A DNA stretch of 64,000 nt, taken from assembly GCF_018967865.2 (NCBI RefSeq), contig NZ_JAHLZY020000001.1, positions 1,364,001 to 1,428,000 of the forward strand. Reading direction: 5' to 3'. Shown in pieces: positions 33,728 through 43,200 of the stretch. Origin of the DNA: Hymenobacter siberiensis (GTDB lineage: Bacteria > Bacteroidota > Bacteroidia > Cytophagales > Hymenobacteraceae). Below the pieces are notes generated by a model, which searched no databases, was not told the origin of the DNA, and saw only the letters and a list, made by a program, of their open reading frames with translations. Made by a program: the position numbers and the translations under genes. Position 1 is the first letter of the stretch, and every line of letters begins with the position of its first letter.

Positions 33728-34351
33728 ATGCACATTGCCATCGTCGGCAACATTGGGGCCGGTAAAACCACGCTGGCCCACAAGCTGGCCCAGCACTTCC
33801 GTTGGGAAGTATTTCTGGAAGATGTGGACGATAATCCTTATCTGAAGGATTTTTACCACGACATGCCCCGGTGGGCCTTCCACCTGCAGGTTTATTTCCT
33901 CAACGGCCGCTTTCGCCAGACGCAGTACATCAAGGCGCTGCAAAAGGCCGGCAAAGGTATCATTCAGGACCGCACTATTTACGAGGATGCCCACATCTTC
34001 GCGGCCAACCTGCACCAGTCGGGCCTGCTCGAAACCCGCGACTACAACAACTATTACGCCCTCTTCGAGTCGATGGTAGACCTCGTGGCCCCGCCCGATT
34101 TGTTGCTTTACCTCCGCGCCGACCTTCCCAAGCTCATCGGCCAGATTGAGAAGCGCGGCCGCGACTACGAGAATACCATCAGTATCGAGTACCTCAAAAA
34201 CCTCAACGAACACTATGAGAAGTGGATTAGCACCTACGACGCCGGCCGCTCCCTCATCGTGGACGTGAACGAGCTCGATTACGTGCGCAACCCCGAGGAC
34301 CTGGGCACCATCATCGAAAAGATTAATAACACGCTGTTCGGGCTGTTTTAG
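33728..34351 (+). CDS. Deoxynucleoside kinase
   Basis: The 207-aa enzyme phosphorylates deoxynucleosides in the salvage pathway. The P-loop GNIGAGKT occupies residues 7-14, followed by the substrate region VFLEDVDDNPYLKDFYHD and the catalytic QDRTIYEDAHIFA with the DR motif. RGRDYENTISIEYLKNLNEH is in the lid/helix region. The architecture matches the dGK/dAK/dCK family; which nucleoside it prefers cannot be seen. It is monocistronic with a clear promoter. Confidence 0.94.
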   Translation: MHIAIVGNIGAGKTTLAHKLAQHFRWEVFLEDVDDNPYLKDFYHDMPRWAFHLQVYFLNGRFRQTQYIKALQKAGKGIIQDRTIYEDAHIFAANLHQSGLLETRDYNNYYALFESMVDLVAPPDLLLYLRADLPKLIGQIEKRGRDYENTISIEYLKNLNEHYEKWISTYDAGRSLIVDVNELDYVRNPEDLGTIIEKINNTLFGLF

Positions 34352-34381
34352 AAGGTGTTCTAAGACCGTAAGAACATAAAC

Positions 34382-35636
34382 TACTCTACCCTATTATTTT
34401 CACAAAGTATTGCTTAATAGATAATTAAGCAAGGGATAGCTGCTGGCCCAGGTTACCGGGCATAAAAACGGGGTGGGCCGACCTTTGCAGTTCCAACACC
34501 TCAAAGCCCTTCCCACCCCGTGAAGCAACGCCTCATCGCCAAAATTACGACCGTTTTACAGCACGTGCCCCTGGTGGGCCACCTCTCGCGGCAAAAGTTC
34601 ATCGCGCAGTTTGTTATCGGGCTGATAAAGAGCCGCAACGTGCCGTTTTGCGAAGTAGCCTAGCACCTCAACGACGCGGCCAAACCGGCCTCGAATGAGA
34701 CCCGGATTCAACATTTTTTCCGCCTCGTGACCCTGGACTATCTCGTGCTGGCACAGCTCTTTATCCGCCTGTTGCCGACCACGGGTAAGCTGCGGCTGTG
34801 CATCGATCGCACGGAATGGGATTTCGGCCGGTGTCAGGTCAATATTCTGCTCGTCACCGTGGGCCAGGGCGCGTTTCACGTACCGTTGTACGGGTAACTG
34901 CTCGACAACCGCAGCGGCAACTCCAACGCCGCCCAGCGCATCGCCCTGCTCGAGGTCTGCCTGGCCTTGCTCGGCCGCGCGCGCATCGGCCTGGTCGTGG
35001 GCGACCGTGAGTTGGTGGGCCATGTATGGCTCAAGTGGCTCAAGGACAACGGTCTGAACTTCGTCATGCGTCTGCCCAAGCACCACCTGCTCACGGACGC
35101 GCACGGCCACCGCCACGCCATTGCCGACCTGGGGCTTGCCGAGGGGGAGCACCGGCGCTTTGCCCAGCGCCAGGTGGATGGGGTGTGGGGGCAGGTGTGG
35201 GTCAAGGCCCTGGCCGGCGGCGAGTTTCTCTTCCTCTTCGGTACCTCGGGTTTGCAGCAGATAAGCCAGCGCTACGCCAAGCGCTGGACGATAGAGCAGT
35301 GCTTTCAGAATCTGAAAAGCCGGGGTTTTAACCTGGAAAACAGTCACTTGGCCTGCCATCACAAGCTGCGTAAACTCCTGGCCCTGGTCAGTTTGGCCTA
35401 CGCCTTTTGCTTGGCCGTGGGGCACGCCGCAGACCGACGCCAGCCCATCGCCCGCAAACAGCAGGGGTACCGGGCCACAAGCTTAAGCCGCCACGGCTTG
35501 GACATCGTGCGCCAACTCACCCGTCCGACGACGGGCGCACAAACAACAGCCAATCAGTTAGCTGAACGTTTGTTGGACTGGATTATCAGACAAGTATCTC
35601 ATTATCAAATACCTGTGAAAATCATAGGGTAGAGTA
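34382..35636 (+). mobile_element. IS4-family insertion sequence, complete ends, dead transposase
   Basis: Terminal inverted repeats of 23 bp match at 22 positions: TACTCTACCCTATTATTTTC at 34382 against the reverse complement of 35614-35636. A 9-bp target duplication AACATAAAC flanks the element (34373-34381 and 35637-35645). Length is 1255 bp. A stem CGGGGTGGG (34469-34477) with CCCACCCCG (34512-34520) ends in the transposase start codon, which could limit translation. Confidence 0.93.
34520..35632 (+). pseudogene. IS4-family transposase with two in-frame stops
   Basis: Reading from GTG 34520, the frame is interrupted by TAG at 34661 and TAA at 34895 and then stays open to TAG at 35630. The DDE residues are recognisable: Asp in CIDRTEWDFG, Asp in LVVGDRELVG, and Glu in WTIEQCFQNLKSRGFNLE. 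Length without the stops would be about 370 aa. The intact termini with only nonsense changes suggest that it moved recently and then lost function, or that it needs a helper. Confidence 0.88.
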
Positions 35637-35644
35637 AACATAAA

Positions 35645-35781
35645 CAGAACGTCATGCTCATCTGGCGTCCGCGCAGCCGAAGCATCTCGCGTGCAATGGT
35701 AACTCTTTCGTCTAACGATTGGGTTACTACCACAAGCGAGATGCTTCGGCTGCGCGGACGCCAGATGAGCATGACGTTCTG
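35645..35781. repeat. Long hairpin of the GTCATG...GAAGCATC family
   Basis: Perfect 46-bp arms begin CAGAACGTCATGCTCATCTG and reach CATCTCGC (35645-35690), returning at 35736-35781. The centre is a partly paired 45-nt loop. It lies immediately beside the right target duplication of the IS4 element, so the insertion occurred at the edge of this repeat. Confidence 0.85.
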
Positions 35782-35807
35782 GTTTAACCCATTGTAAGCT
35801 CAGCCGC

Positions 35808-36473
35808 TCACAGTGCCGCGTTGAAAAAATCGACCAGCGGCCGGGCCGCCGCAATGCCGGCCACCACCTCATCCACAAAGCCAGGGGCCAGCACCTCCGC
35901 ATCGGAGTAATAGCGGCCCACTCCAAGCGTTTTCAGCCGTAGCCACGCCAAGTCCGGGTCGGTGGCGGCATAGCCGCGCGGCGGCCGGGGCAGCTGCGGC
36001 CCGGTAGTGTCGCGGCCATCGGGGAAGTAGCGCAGCAGCGCCGGAGCCTGCCGCAGCCGGTGAAACCCGTCGCCGCTGTAGTGAATTTCCTGCCGAATGG
36101 CCGCCAGCAGCTCCGGGGTTGGCCACCAGGTGCCCGCTCTCAGCCAGCTGCGCCCCTCCGGCTGAATGGCCACGAAATAACCCGCCCGGGGCGCGTGGCG
36201 GCCATCGCGCTTCAGGCCGGCCCCCATGCGGCGCTTGTAGGGCTCCGGGTCGGGGTGGGCCCGGTCATTCTTGTGCAGCCGAAACATCACGTCGCCCGGC
36301 GTGAGGTTGGCCAAATCAGGGTCGGTGGCGGCGGCGCGGGCCAGCACCTGCTTCACCAGTTCGATGCAGGCGGTGCGGGCGCGTTGGTAGTCGGGCCGAT
36401 GCTTTGCCATCCAGGCCGTGGTATTGTTGGCCGCCAGCCGGGCCAGGAAGTTCAGCAGGTATTCCAGTTCCAT
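35808..36473 (-). CDS. DUF2461 domain protein
   Basis: The 221-aa protein matches the DUF2461/TIGR02453 layout: LLNFLARLAANNTTAWMAKH at the N-terminus (the FLxxLxxNNxxxWF block), then DVMFRLHKNDRAHPDPEPYK for the conserved RxxxDxRF-like region, RAGYFVAIQPEGRSWLRAGTW, and FFNAAL at the end. Function of the family is unknown. It starts at ATG 36473 and overlaps nothing. Confidence 0.85.
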   Translation of the reverse strand: MELEYLLNFLARLAANNTTAWMAKHRPDYQRARTACIELVKQVLARAAATDPDLANLTPGDVMFRLHKNDRAHPDPEPYKRRMGAGLKRDGRHAPRAGYFVAIQPEGRSWLRAGTWWPTPELLAAIRQEIHYSGDGFHRLRQAPALLRYFPDGRDTTGPQLPRPPRGYAATDPDLAWLRLKTLGVGRYYSDAEVLAPGFVDEVVAGIAAARPLVDFFNAAL

Positions 36474-36561
36474 AAAAAAAGCCGGGTATCAGGCCTGGCC
36501 TCTCCCAACGCACCCGCCGCCGCCGGAGTTGCAAAACAGCCGCCAGCGGCCGCTACCGGCC

Positions 36562-37386
36562 TTATTTCCGGCTGAGCACCGTCACGGCATCGCCCACGCG
36601 CAGGCGGCCCCGGCCCGGCCCGGTCACGTTCTGGCCAAACAGCGTACTATTTTCTGCCTGCCGGTAAGTGGCCAGCGTGCGCAGCGGGTCGCCCACGGGG
36701 CTTTTGCGGGCCGTAGCCTGGTCGATGGTGGTGAGCACGCAGCGCCCGCAGCCCCGCACGGCCCGAAACGGCACCTCGCCAATCTGAAACTGCTCCCACG
36801 CATCATCCTCATACGCCGCGCCGCCCCCAAACACGAGGTTGGGCCGGAAGCGGTTCATCGGCACCGGCTCGGCCAGGCGGGTATTCAGGTCGGCCAGCGC
36901 GGCCTCGCCGGCCAGCAGGAAGGGGTAGCCGTCGGCGAAGCTTACCAGCTGGCCTTCGGGGTTGAATTCCGGCTCCACGTCGCGCCGCACCATGTCCGAC
37001 ATATACACCAGCCGGCAGGGGCGGCCCAGCGCCTCGGCCAGCCATTCATCGGCCTCGGGCGTGCCGCGCCAGGCCCACAGAATATCGTCCCACACGGTCA
37101 CGAACAGGGTGCGGTCGGGCGTGGCCGCAAAGGGAATGAAGAGCGGCAGCAAATCGGGCCGTTGGCGGTGTGAAATCAGAAAGCCATTATAAGCCGGGGC
37201 CACGGCCAGCAGGGCCAACTCGGGCTGCTGGCGCTGCGTCATGAAGCGGTTGCGCTCGTCCACCAGCAGCCAGCGGCGGTCGTGGCGCAGGCCGCGGGGT
37301 GTCACCTCGGCTTCGGCCACGGCATACCCGCCGAGGGACTTTACAGGGTACAGAAAAAGGCCGGTGAGGGAAAGGGGAGCTGACAT
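36562..37386 (-). CDS. MOSC domain protein (mARC/YcbX type)
   Basis: The 274-aa protein has an N-terminal MOSC beta-barrel (LFLYPVKSLGGYAVAEAEVT, RGLRHDRRWLLVDE) and a C-terminal MOSC domain (MNRFRPNLVFGGG, GCGRCVLTTIDQATA, LFGQNVTGPGRGRLRVGDAV). The Cys in GCGRC is the expected molybdenum-cofactor ligand. Family members reduce N-hydroxylated compounds or bind sulfur carriers. ATG 37386 is preferred to the GTG two codons earlier. Confidence 0.92.
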   Translation of the reverse strand: MSAPLSLTGLFLYPVKSLGGYAVAEAEVTPRGLRHDRRWLLVDERNRFMTQRQQPELALLAVAPAYNGFLISHRQRPDLLPLFIPFAATPDRTLFVTVWDDILWAWRGTPEADEWLAEALGRPCRLVYMSDMVRRDVEPEFNPEGQLVSFADGYPFLLAGEAALADLNTRLAEPVPMNRFRPNLVFGGGAAYEDDAWEQFQIGEVPFRAVRGCGRCVLTTIDQATARKSPVGDPLRTLATYRQAENSTLFGQNVTGPGRGRLRVGDAVTVLSRK

Positions 37387-37441
37387 AGCCACAAAAGTAC
37401 CGGCCGCGCCGTAACTGCGCCGCTCCGCTATTCCGAGCGGC

Positions 37442-38179
37442 CTACTCTACCACCAGCAAATCGGCGGCCCGCACAAAAGCCACGCGCTGCTGCCACTGCA
37501 CCCGGTACCAGATGTCCTGGCGGCCCAGCACGGGCAGGCGGTCGCCCATGGCGGCGGTGCTCAGCCAGGCGGCGGCGGCGCCCGGCCCGTCCATCAGGGC
37601 TGCTCCCGGGCGGGCCACCAGCCCCGTCGGCGTTGGCCGCAGGAAATGCAGGTAGGCCCCCAGCAGGGCAACGTAGGCAGTGTAGCCCAGCCACGCGCCG
37701 CGCGGGCTCCGGCGCCACAGCAGTACCACGGCGGCTACCACCGCGCCCGCCAGCAAGCCCTGCAAGCCCGGGTAGAAGTAGCGCTGCGCCTGCACCCGCA
37801 GCTCCTGCTGCCAGGTGGCAGGGTAGCCCACCAGCCGGTGCTGGGTGGCCAGGGCCACCAGTTGCCGCCACGTTCGTACCCGGGGCTGCCGCGCCTGCGC
37901 CATGCTCAGGTAGAGCAGCGCCGCCGGATAATGCCCCAACTGCTGCTGGGCGAAGGCCATTTTCAGCAAAAGCTCGGGCGAAACCCGCCGCTGCTGCCAC
38001 ACTTGCTGTCGATAATCAGGAAAAGAAGCCTCGTATTGCCCCGCCGTGAAAAGCGAATCGGCCCGTTGCAGGCCGGTGGGCGACATGGAAAGGGGAGCTG
38101 CTGAAATTTTTTTTGCCGGCGGATTTGCACTCAAGGCACAGATAGGCAGGAAGATTAGGAAGAATAAAAGGATTCGCAC
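37442..38179 (-). CDS. Membrane protein with TPR-like and SH3-like regions
   Basis: The predicted order is a signal peptide (ILLFFLIFLPICALSA), a TPR-like helical stretch (RADSLFTAGQYEASFPDYRQ, LLKMAFAQQQLGHYPAALLY), two membrane helices (GLLAGAVVAAVVLLWR, YTAYVALLGAYLHFL) and a C-terminal SH3-like beta region (GDRLPVLGRQDIWYRVQW). This is the BatE/aerotolerance-type layout of Bacteroidota, but no bat genes are next door, so the link is only a suggestion. The start is uncertain: the frame reaches 38251, and GTG 38179 gives the best signal peptide. Confidence 0.7.
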   Translation of the reverse strand: MRILLFFLIFLPICALSANPPAKKISAAPLSMSPTGLQRADSLFTAGQYEASFPDYRQQVWQQRRVSPELLLKMAFAQQQLGHYPAALLYLSMAQARQPRVRTWRQLVALATQHRLVGYPATWQQELRVQAQRYFYPGLQGLLAGAVVAAVVLLWRRSPRGAWLGYTAYVALLGAYLHFLRPTPTGLVARPGAALMDGPGAAAAWLSTAAMGDRLPVLGRQDIWYRVQWQQRVAFVRAADLLVVE

Positions 38180-38211
38180 AGCAATGAGGGTGACTTTTTT
38201 TAAAGTCAGGG

Positions 38212-38242
38212 TTGTGTAGTTCCGAGGGCTATAGTACTTTTG
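38212..38242 (+). promoter_or_regulatory. tRNA-Lys promoter
   Basis: TTG (38212-38214), a 20-bp spacer and TACTTTTG (38235-38242) match the Bacteroidota consensus. The tRNA begins 42 bp downstream. It overlaps the upstream end of the divergent minus-strand frame, another reason to prefer its later start. Confidence 0.75.
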
Positions 38243-38283
38243 TACCACCAAAGAAGGAAACGCCCTTCCAAGGTAAAGGTACC

Positions 38284-38356
38284 GATTCTGTAGCTCAGCT
38301 GGTAGAGCAGTACACTTTTAATGTACGGGTCCTGGGTTCGAATCCCAGCGGGATCA
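38284..38356 (+). tRNA. tRNA-Lys (TTT)
   Basis: The full cloverleaf is visible: D-arm TAGCTCAGCTGGTAGAGCA, anticodon stem GTACA/TGTAC with loop CTTTTAA (anticodon TTT), and T-arm CTGGGTTCGAATCCCAG. The acceptor stem GATTCTG pairs with CGGGATC through several G-U pairs, followed by discriminator A. CCA is not encoded. Confidence 0.93.
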
Positions 38357-38360
38357 CAGC

Positions 38361-38396
38361 AAAAAGCCCCATTCTGGAAACAGGATGGGGCTTTTT
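38361..38396 (+). terminator. Terminator after tRNA-Lys
   Basis: AAAAAGCCCCAT pairs with ATGGGGCTTTTT, a strong stem with T-run starting 5 bp after the tRNA. The A-run makes it bidirectional, so it may also stop the arginine operon reading leftward. Confidence 0.9.
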
Positions 38397-38587
38397 CATT
38401 GGCACGGTTCCGGCCACGGCTGGTTTGGCTCACATCCGGCCGGTGGGCCGACCGATACGCAAAAAGGTTCTCAGCTGGCAGCGTTGAGCTACTAGTTGAG
38501 AACCTTGGACTTGTATTAATAGCAGATTACCAGGCAATGAATAGTGCCGGCTTTACCGGTAATTACTGCTTGCGGAATGTCCGGCAG

Positions 38588-39532
38588 CTACTTCAGCAGT
38601 TCATGCAGCACGGTTTGCATGGAAATGGTGCGGTTGCCGGCCTCTTGGATGATGAGGGAGTTGGGCGAGTCCAGCACGGCGTCGGTCACGACTACGTTGC
38701 GGCGCACGGGCAGGCAGTGCATGAACTTGCCGTTGTCGGTGAGGGCCATGTGGGCTTCGCTCACCATCCAGGCGGGGTCGGAGCTGAGGATTTGGCCGTA
38801 GTCGCGGTAGCTGCTCCAGTTCTTGGCGTAGATGTAGTCGGCGCCCTCGAAGGCTTTCTGCTGGTCGTATTCGATGCGGGCGCCTTTGGTGAACTTGGGG
38901 TCCAACTCGTAGCCTTTGGGGTGGGTGATGACGAAATCGACCCAGTCGATTTCTGAGAACCAGTCGCAGAACGAGTTGGGCACGCACTGGGGCAGGGCGC
39001 GCACGTGCGGGGCCCAGGTGAGCACCACTTTCACGCGCTCCTTCTGCTTGGTTTCGGCCACCGTGATGAGGTCGGCGAACGACTGTAGCGGGTGCAGGGT
39101 AGCGCTTTCCAGGCTGATGACGGGCACGGTGGCGTACTGCAGAATCTTGTTGAAGACGACTTCGCCGTAGTCCTCGGCCTTGTCCTTGAGGGTGGGGAAG
39201 GTGCGCACGCCCAGCACGTCGCAGTACTGGCTCATCACCGCGATGGCGTCCTTGATGTGCTCCTGGGTGCCGCCGTTCATCACCGCGCCGTCGGCCATTT
39301 CCAAGGTCCATGAGTCGGCTCCGGCGTTGAGCACCCAGGCTTGCGCGCCCAGGTTGTAAGCCGCCTTCACCGAGCTGAGCCGGGTGCGCAGGCTGGGGTT
39401 GAAGAATATGAGCCCGACGGTTTTGTTGCGCCCGATGTGCTGGTAGCCGTAGGGGTTAGCCTTGATTTCCAAGGCTTGCTGCAACAGGGCTTTGTAGTCG
39501 CCCGCATCGGCGAAGGAGGTGAAGTTTTTCAT
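38588..39532 (-). CDS. argF': Acyl-ornithine carbamoyltransferase (argF' type)
   Basis: The 314-aa enzyme transfers carbamoyl phosphate to N-acetyl- or N-succinyl-ornithine, the Bacteroidota variant of the ornithine transcarbamylase step. The carbamoyl-phosphate loop is NPSLRTRLSS; the second-domain motif is FMHCLPVRRNVVVTDAVL. In published structures the substrate acyl group is read by Glu92 in acetyl-type and Pro90 in succinyl-type enzymes (recalled, not checked); here the aligned stretch MNGGTQEHIKD has Gln at residue 90, so specificity is open. It is the last arginine gene of the minus-strand cluster. Confidence 0.93.
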   Translation of the reverse strand: MKNFTSFADAGDYKALLQQALEIKANPYGYQHIGRNKTVGLIFFNPSLRTRLSSVKAAYNLGAQAWVLNAGADSWTLEMADGAVMNGGTQEHIKDAIAVMSQYCDVLGVRTFPTLKDKAEDYGEVVFNKILQYATVPVISLESATLHPLQSFADLITVAETKQKERVKVVLTWAPHVRALPQCVPNSFCDWFSEIDWVDFVITHPKGYELDPKFTKGARIEYDQQKAFEGADYIYAKNWSSYRDYGQILSSDPAWMVSEAHMALTDNGKFMHCLPVRRNVVVTDAVLDSPNSLIIQEAGNRTISMQTVLHELLK

Positions 39533-39554
39533 GGGTCAATTGTAGTAAGAAACC

Positions 39555-39740
39555 ACTGGCGCGAGTTTAGCGCAGCGTAACTCGTGCCGGCCATTCGGGC
39601 GAGGCTGTGCCTCGTAACAGAACGACATCGTTGAACGAAGCAGACGGCACGGTTCCGGCTTGCCGCTGGCGCGGCAGTGGAGGCCCAGCCTCCACCTCAT
39701 GGCTGGTCACGAGTTACGCTGCGCTAAACTCGCGCTAGTT
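39555..39740. repeat. Compound hairpin repeat with TTTAG arms
   Basis: Outer arms of about 34 bp (GCGCGAGTTTAGCGCAGCG and onward) pair with 39705-39740 with few mismatches. Each arm folds on itself (CGAGTT...AACTCG). Between them lie small hairpins GAGGC-TGT-GCCTC and GTGGAGGC-CCA-GCCTCCAC. It occupies the gap upstream of argF' and shares its architecture with the repeats at 48751 and 63864. Confidence 0.7.
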
Positions 39741-39815
39741 CGGGAGAGTGTAGCGTGGACTCTGAGAGTCCTCGAGTTGCTGATATTAAGATTTACTTCT
39801 TGGCAAAGAGCTTTC

Positions 39816-40199
39816 TTAATTTTTCAAACAGACTGATTCCATTCGACTCTTTAGTGTCTGCTCTATTTTGCCACTACTCCATTCCCAGAATTCATCGTGC
39901 CCTAGAAATAGATTCATATCCTTCAAATCGTCTTCGATGGGCTCAACAATATGCCAGCCGATGTCATCCAGCCATTCTTGAACTGTCCTCGCCTCACCAT
40001 ATATATCACCGTATTGACGCCACCACTCATATACAGGTCCTTCGCTAACTTTCCTGAGCGTTGTTTCAGGGAGGTAACAAAATTCTAGATAAGTCATAAC
40101 CTGGTTGTCAGGCCAAACTCTGCCTTCACTGCTAATGCCTAAATCACTGCACCATTGCGCGAAGCTTCTTGGTTCTGGGTCAAGATAAGGTTGTATCAA
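39816..40199 (-). CDS. Small lower-GC protein of unknown function
   Basis: The 127-aa protein is acidic and Trp-rich (PVYEWWRQYGDIYGE, VQEWLDDIGWHIVEPIEDDL, HDEFWEW). There is no signal peptide. Composition and size recall bacterial immunity-type proteins, but I cannot identify a family. Its GC content is visibly lower than that of the neighbouring genes. The frame begins with TTG at 40199; no ATG is found before codon 35. A copy of the dispersed repeat sits just upstream, at 40223. Confidence 0.55.
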   Translation of the reverse strand: MIQPYLDPEPRSFAQWCSDLGISSEGRVWPDNQVMTYLEFCYLPETTLRKVSEGPVYEWWRQYGDIYGEARTVQEWLDDIGWHIVEPIEDDLKDMNLFLGHDEFWEWSSGKIEQTLKSRMESVCLKN

Positions 40200-40222
40200 A
40201 GTCGGCTTGAGATGATTTTTAA

Positions 40223-40265
40223 CGAAGCGGTAGAGATGCTTCGACTTCGCTCAGCCTGACGTTCT
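40223..40265 (-). repeat. Half copy of the GTCATG...GAAGCATC repeat
   Basis: CGAAGCGGTAGAGATGCTTC is followed by GACTTCGCTCAGCCTGACG. This is the right-hand half only; within it GAAGC and GCTTC form a small hairpin. It lies just 3' of carB, inverted relative to the copy at 43567. Confidence 0.75.
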
Positions 40266-40297
40266 ATTAGGGCGTGCGTTCTCCGTCGTTCTGATGA

Positions 40298-43200
40298 TTA
40301 CATCGCCTTATACTCGTTCCAGCTCTTAATCTTCAAATCCTTCATCTCCAGCTTGCAGAAGGCTTGGATAAAGGCCTTTGCCAGCCGCGCATTCGTCAGC
40401 AGGCCAACGCCGGAATCCACTGCCGTGCGGCGGATTTTGTAGTCGTTGTCCAGCTCACCTTTCGAGAGGTTTTTGGGGATATTAATCACCAGGTCAATTT
40501 TCTTCTCCTTCAGGTAGGTCAGCACGTTGGGCTCCTGGGCATCGTCGGGCCAGTAGAGGAGGCTGCTTGGGATGCCGTTTTCAGCGAAGAAGCGGTGGGT
40601 GCCCTGGGTGGCGTATACAGTGTAGCCCTTTTTGATGAGCAGTTCGGTGGGTGCGAGCAGGGCCACTTTGGAGATGATAGGGCCGCCGGAAATCAGCACC
40701 GTTTTCTGCGGGATTTTGTAACCCACGCTCAGCATCGATTTTAGCAGGGCTTCCTCGGCGGTGTCGCCCAGGCAGCCCACTTCGCCGGTGCTCACCATGT
40801 CCACGCGCAGCACCGGGTCGGCGCCGGGCAGGCGGGTGAAGGAAAACTGCGGGGCCTTCACGCCCACGAAGGGCAGGTCATATACCCGCTCGCTTTCGTC
40901 GCGCTCTACCTTTTTGCCCAGCAGCACTTGGGTGGCCTTTTTGATGAGGTTGTTGCCCGATACTTTCGACACGAATGGGTAGCTGCGCGAGGCGCGGATG
41001 TTGCACTCAATCACGCGGATTTCGCCGTTTTTTTCCAAGAACTGGATGTTGAACGGGCCGCTGATTTCGTAGCGCTTCGCAATTTTTTCGGCGATGATTT
41101 TCAGCTTGCGCACCGTGCCCACGTACACGCGCTGCGGCGGGTAGTACATCGTCGCGTCGCCGGAGTGCACGCCGGCAAACTCGACGTGCTCGGAAATGGC
41201 GTAGCTCACGATGTCGCCGTGGTCGGCCACCGCGTCCAGCTCAATTTCCTTGGCTTCCTGGATGAATTCCGACACCACCACCGGGTATTCGGCGCTTACT
41301 TCCTTGGCGGCTTTTAGGAATTCTTCCAGCTCGAAGTTGTTGGATACCACGTTCATGGCCGCGCCCGACAGCACGTAGCTCGGCCGGATGAGCACCGGGA
41401 AACCAACTTCCTGCACGAATTCCTGCATGGCGGCCAGCGAGGTCAGCTCCTTCCAGCGCGGCTGGGCAATGCCCAGCTCGTCCATGATGCTGCTGAATTT
41501 GTGGCGGTTCTCGGCCTCGTCGATGCGGGCGGCCGAGGTACCCAGGATGGGCGCGTGGGCTTCTTCGAGGCGGGTGGCGAGGTTGTTGGGAATCTGGCCG
41601 CCGGTGCTCAGAATCACGCCGCCGGGCTGCTCGAAATCGAGGATGTCCATCACCCGCTCGAAGCTCAGCTCCTCGAAATACAGCCGGTCCGACACGTCGT
41701 AATCGGTCGAAACGGTTTCGGGGTTGTAGTTGATAATGATGGTTTTGTAGCCTTCCTCGGCCGCCGTCTGCACGGCCTGCACGCCGCACCAGTCAAACTC
41801 TACCGACGAGCCGATGCGGTACACGCCCGAGCCCAGTACTAAGATGGACTTGGCGGTTTCGCGCGTCAAATCGTTTTCGGTGCCGTGGTAGGTGGTGTAG
41901 AGGTAGTTAGTTTTGGCCGGGAATTCGGCCGCCAGCGTGTCAATCTGCTTCACCACGGGCAGCACGCCCAGGGCCTTGCGGCGGGCGCGCACGAGCAGCT
42001 CGTCGGCCTTCACGTCGCCCTCGCCCAGCAGCTGCACGGCAATTTGCTGGTCGGAGAAACCGGCCTTTTTCACGTCGCGCAGTAGCTTGGTTTCCAGGCC
42101 GTCGAGGCCGGTAGCGCGGCCAGCGGCCAGCTGCTGGCCCAGCCCGAAAATGGTGTACAGGCGCTGCAAAAACCAGTGGTCAATCTTGGTCAGCTGGTGC
42201 ACCTGCTCCAGGGTGTAGCCGGCCTCGAAGGCGGTGTTGATGGCGAAGATGCGCTCCTCGTTGGGTTCGCTCAGCAGCTGGTCGATGGCGGCGTGGTCGA
42301 GCGCGTCCTCGGGCCGGTTGGCCACGAAGCCGCGCTTGCCGGTATCCAGCATCCGCAGGCCTTTCTGGATGGCTTCCTCGAACGATTTGCCGATGGCCAT
42401 CACCTCGCCCACGCTCTTCATGGCCGAGCCAATCTGGCGGTTCACGCCCGCGAACTTGCCCAGGTCCCAGCGCGGCAGCTTCACCACCACGTAGTCGAGG
42501 GCGGGCTCGAAAAAGGCCGAGGTGGTCTGGGTCACGCTGTTTTTCAGCTCGGCCAGCGAGTAGCCCAGGCTCAGCTTGGCGGCCACGAAGGCCAGCGGGT
42601 AGCCCGTGGCTTTGGAGGCCAGCGCCGAGGAACGTGACAGGCGCGCGTTCACCTCAATCACGCGGTAATCCTCCGACACGGGGTCGAGGGCGTACTGAAT
42701 ATTACACTCGCCCACGATGCCCAGGTGGCGGATGGTCTGGATGCCGATGGTGCGCAGCTTGTGGTACTCGCGGTTGCTGAGCGTCTGGGAAGGGGCCACC
42801 ACAATGCTCTCGCCAGTATGGATGCCGATGGGGTCGAAGTTCTCCATGTTGCAGACCGTGATGCAGTTATCAAAGGCATCGCGCACCACTTCGTACTCCA
42901 CTTCCTTCCAGCCCTTCAGCGATTCCTCCACCAGAATCTGGTCGGAGGTGGTGAAGGCCTGCTGGGCTAGGGCCCGCAGCTCGTCCAGGTTATTGGCGAA
43001 GCCGCTGCCCAGGCCGCCCAGGGCAAACGCGGCCCGCACGATGATGGGGAAGCCGATTTTCTCGGCCGCGGCCAGCGCGCCGTCCAGGGTGGTGCAGGCC
43101 ACGCTGCGGGCCGAGAGCACACCAATTTGGTCGAGCTTGACCTTGAAAATCTCCCGGTCCTCGGTGTCGATGATGCTCTGCACGGGCGTGCCCAGCACCT

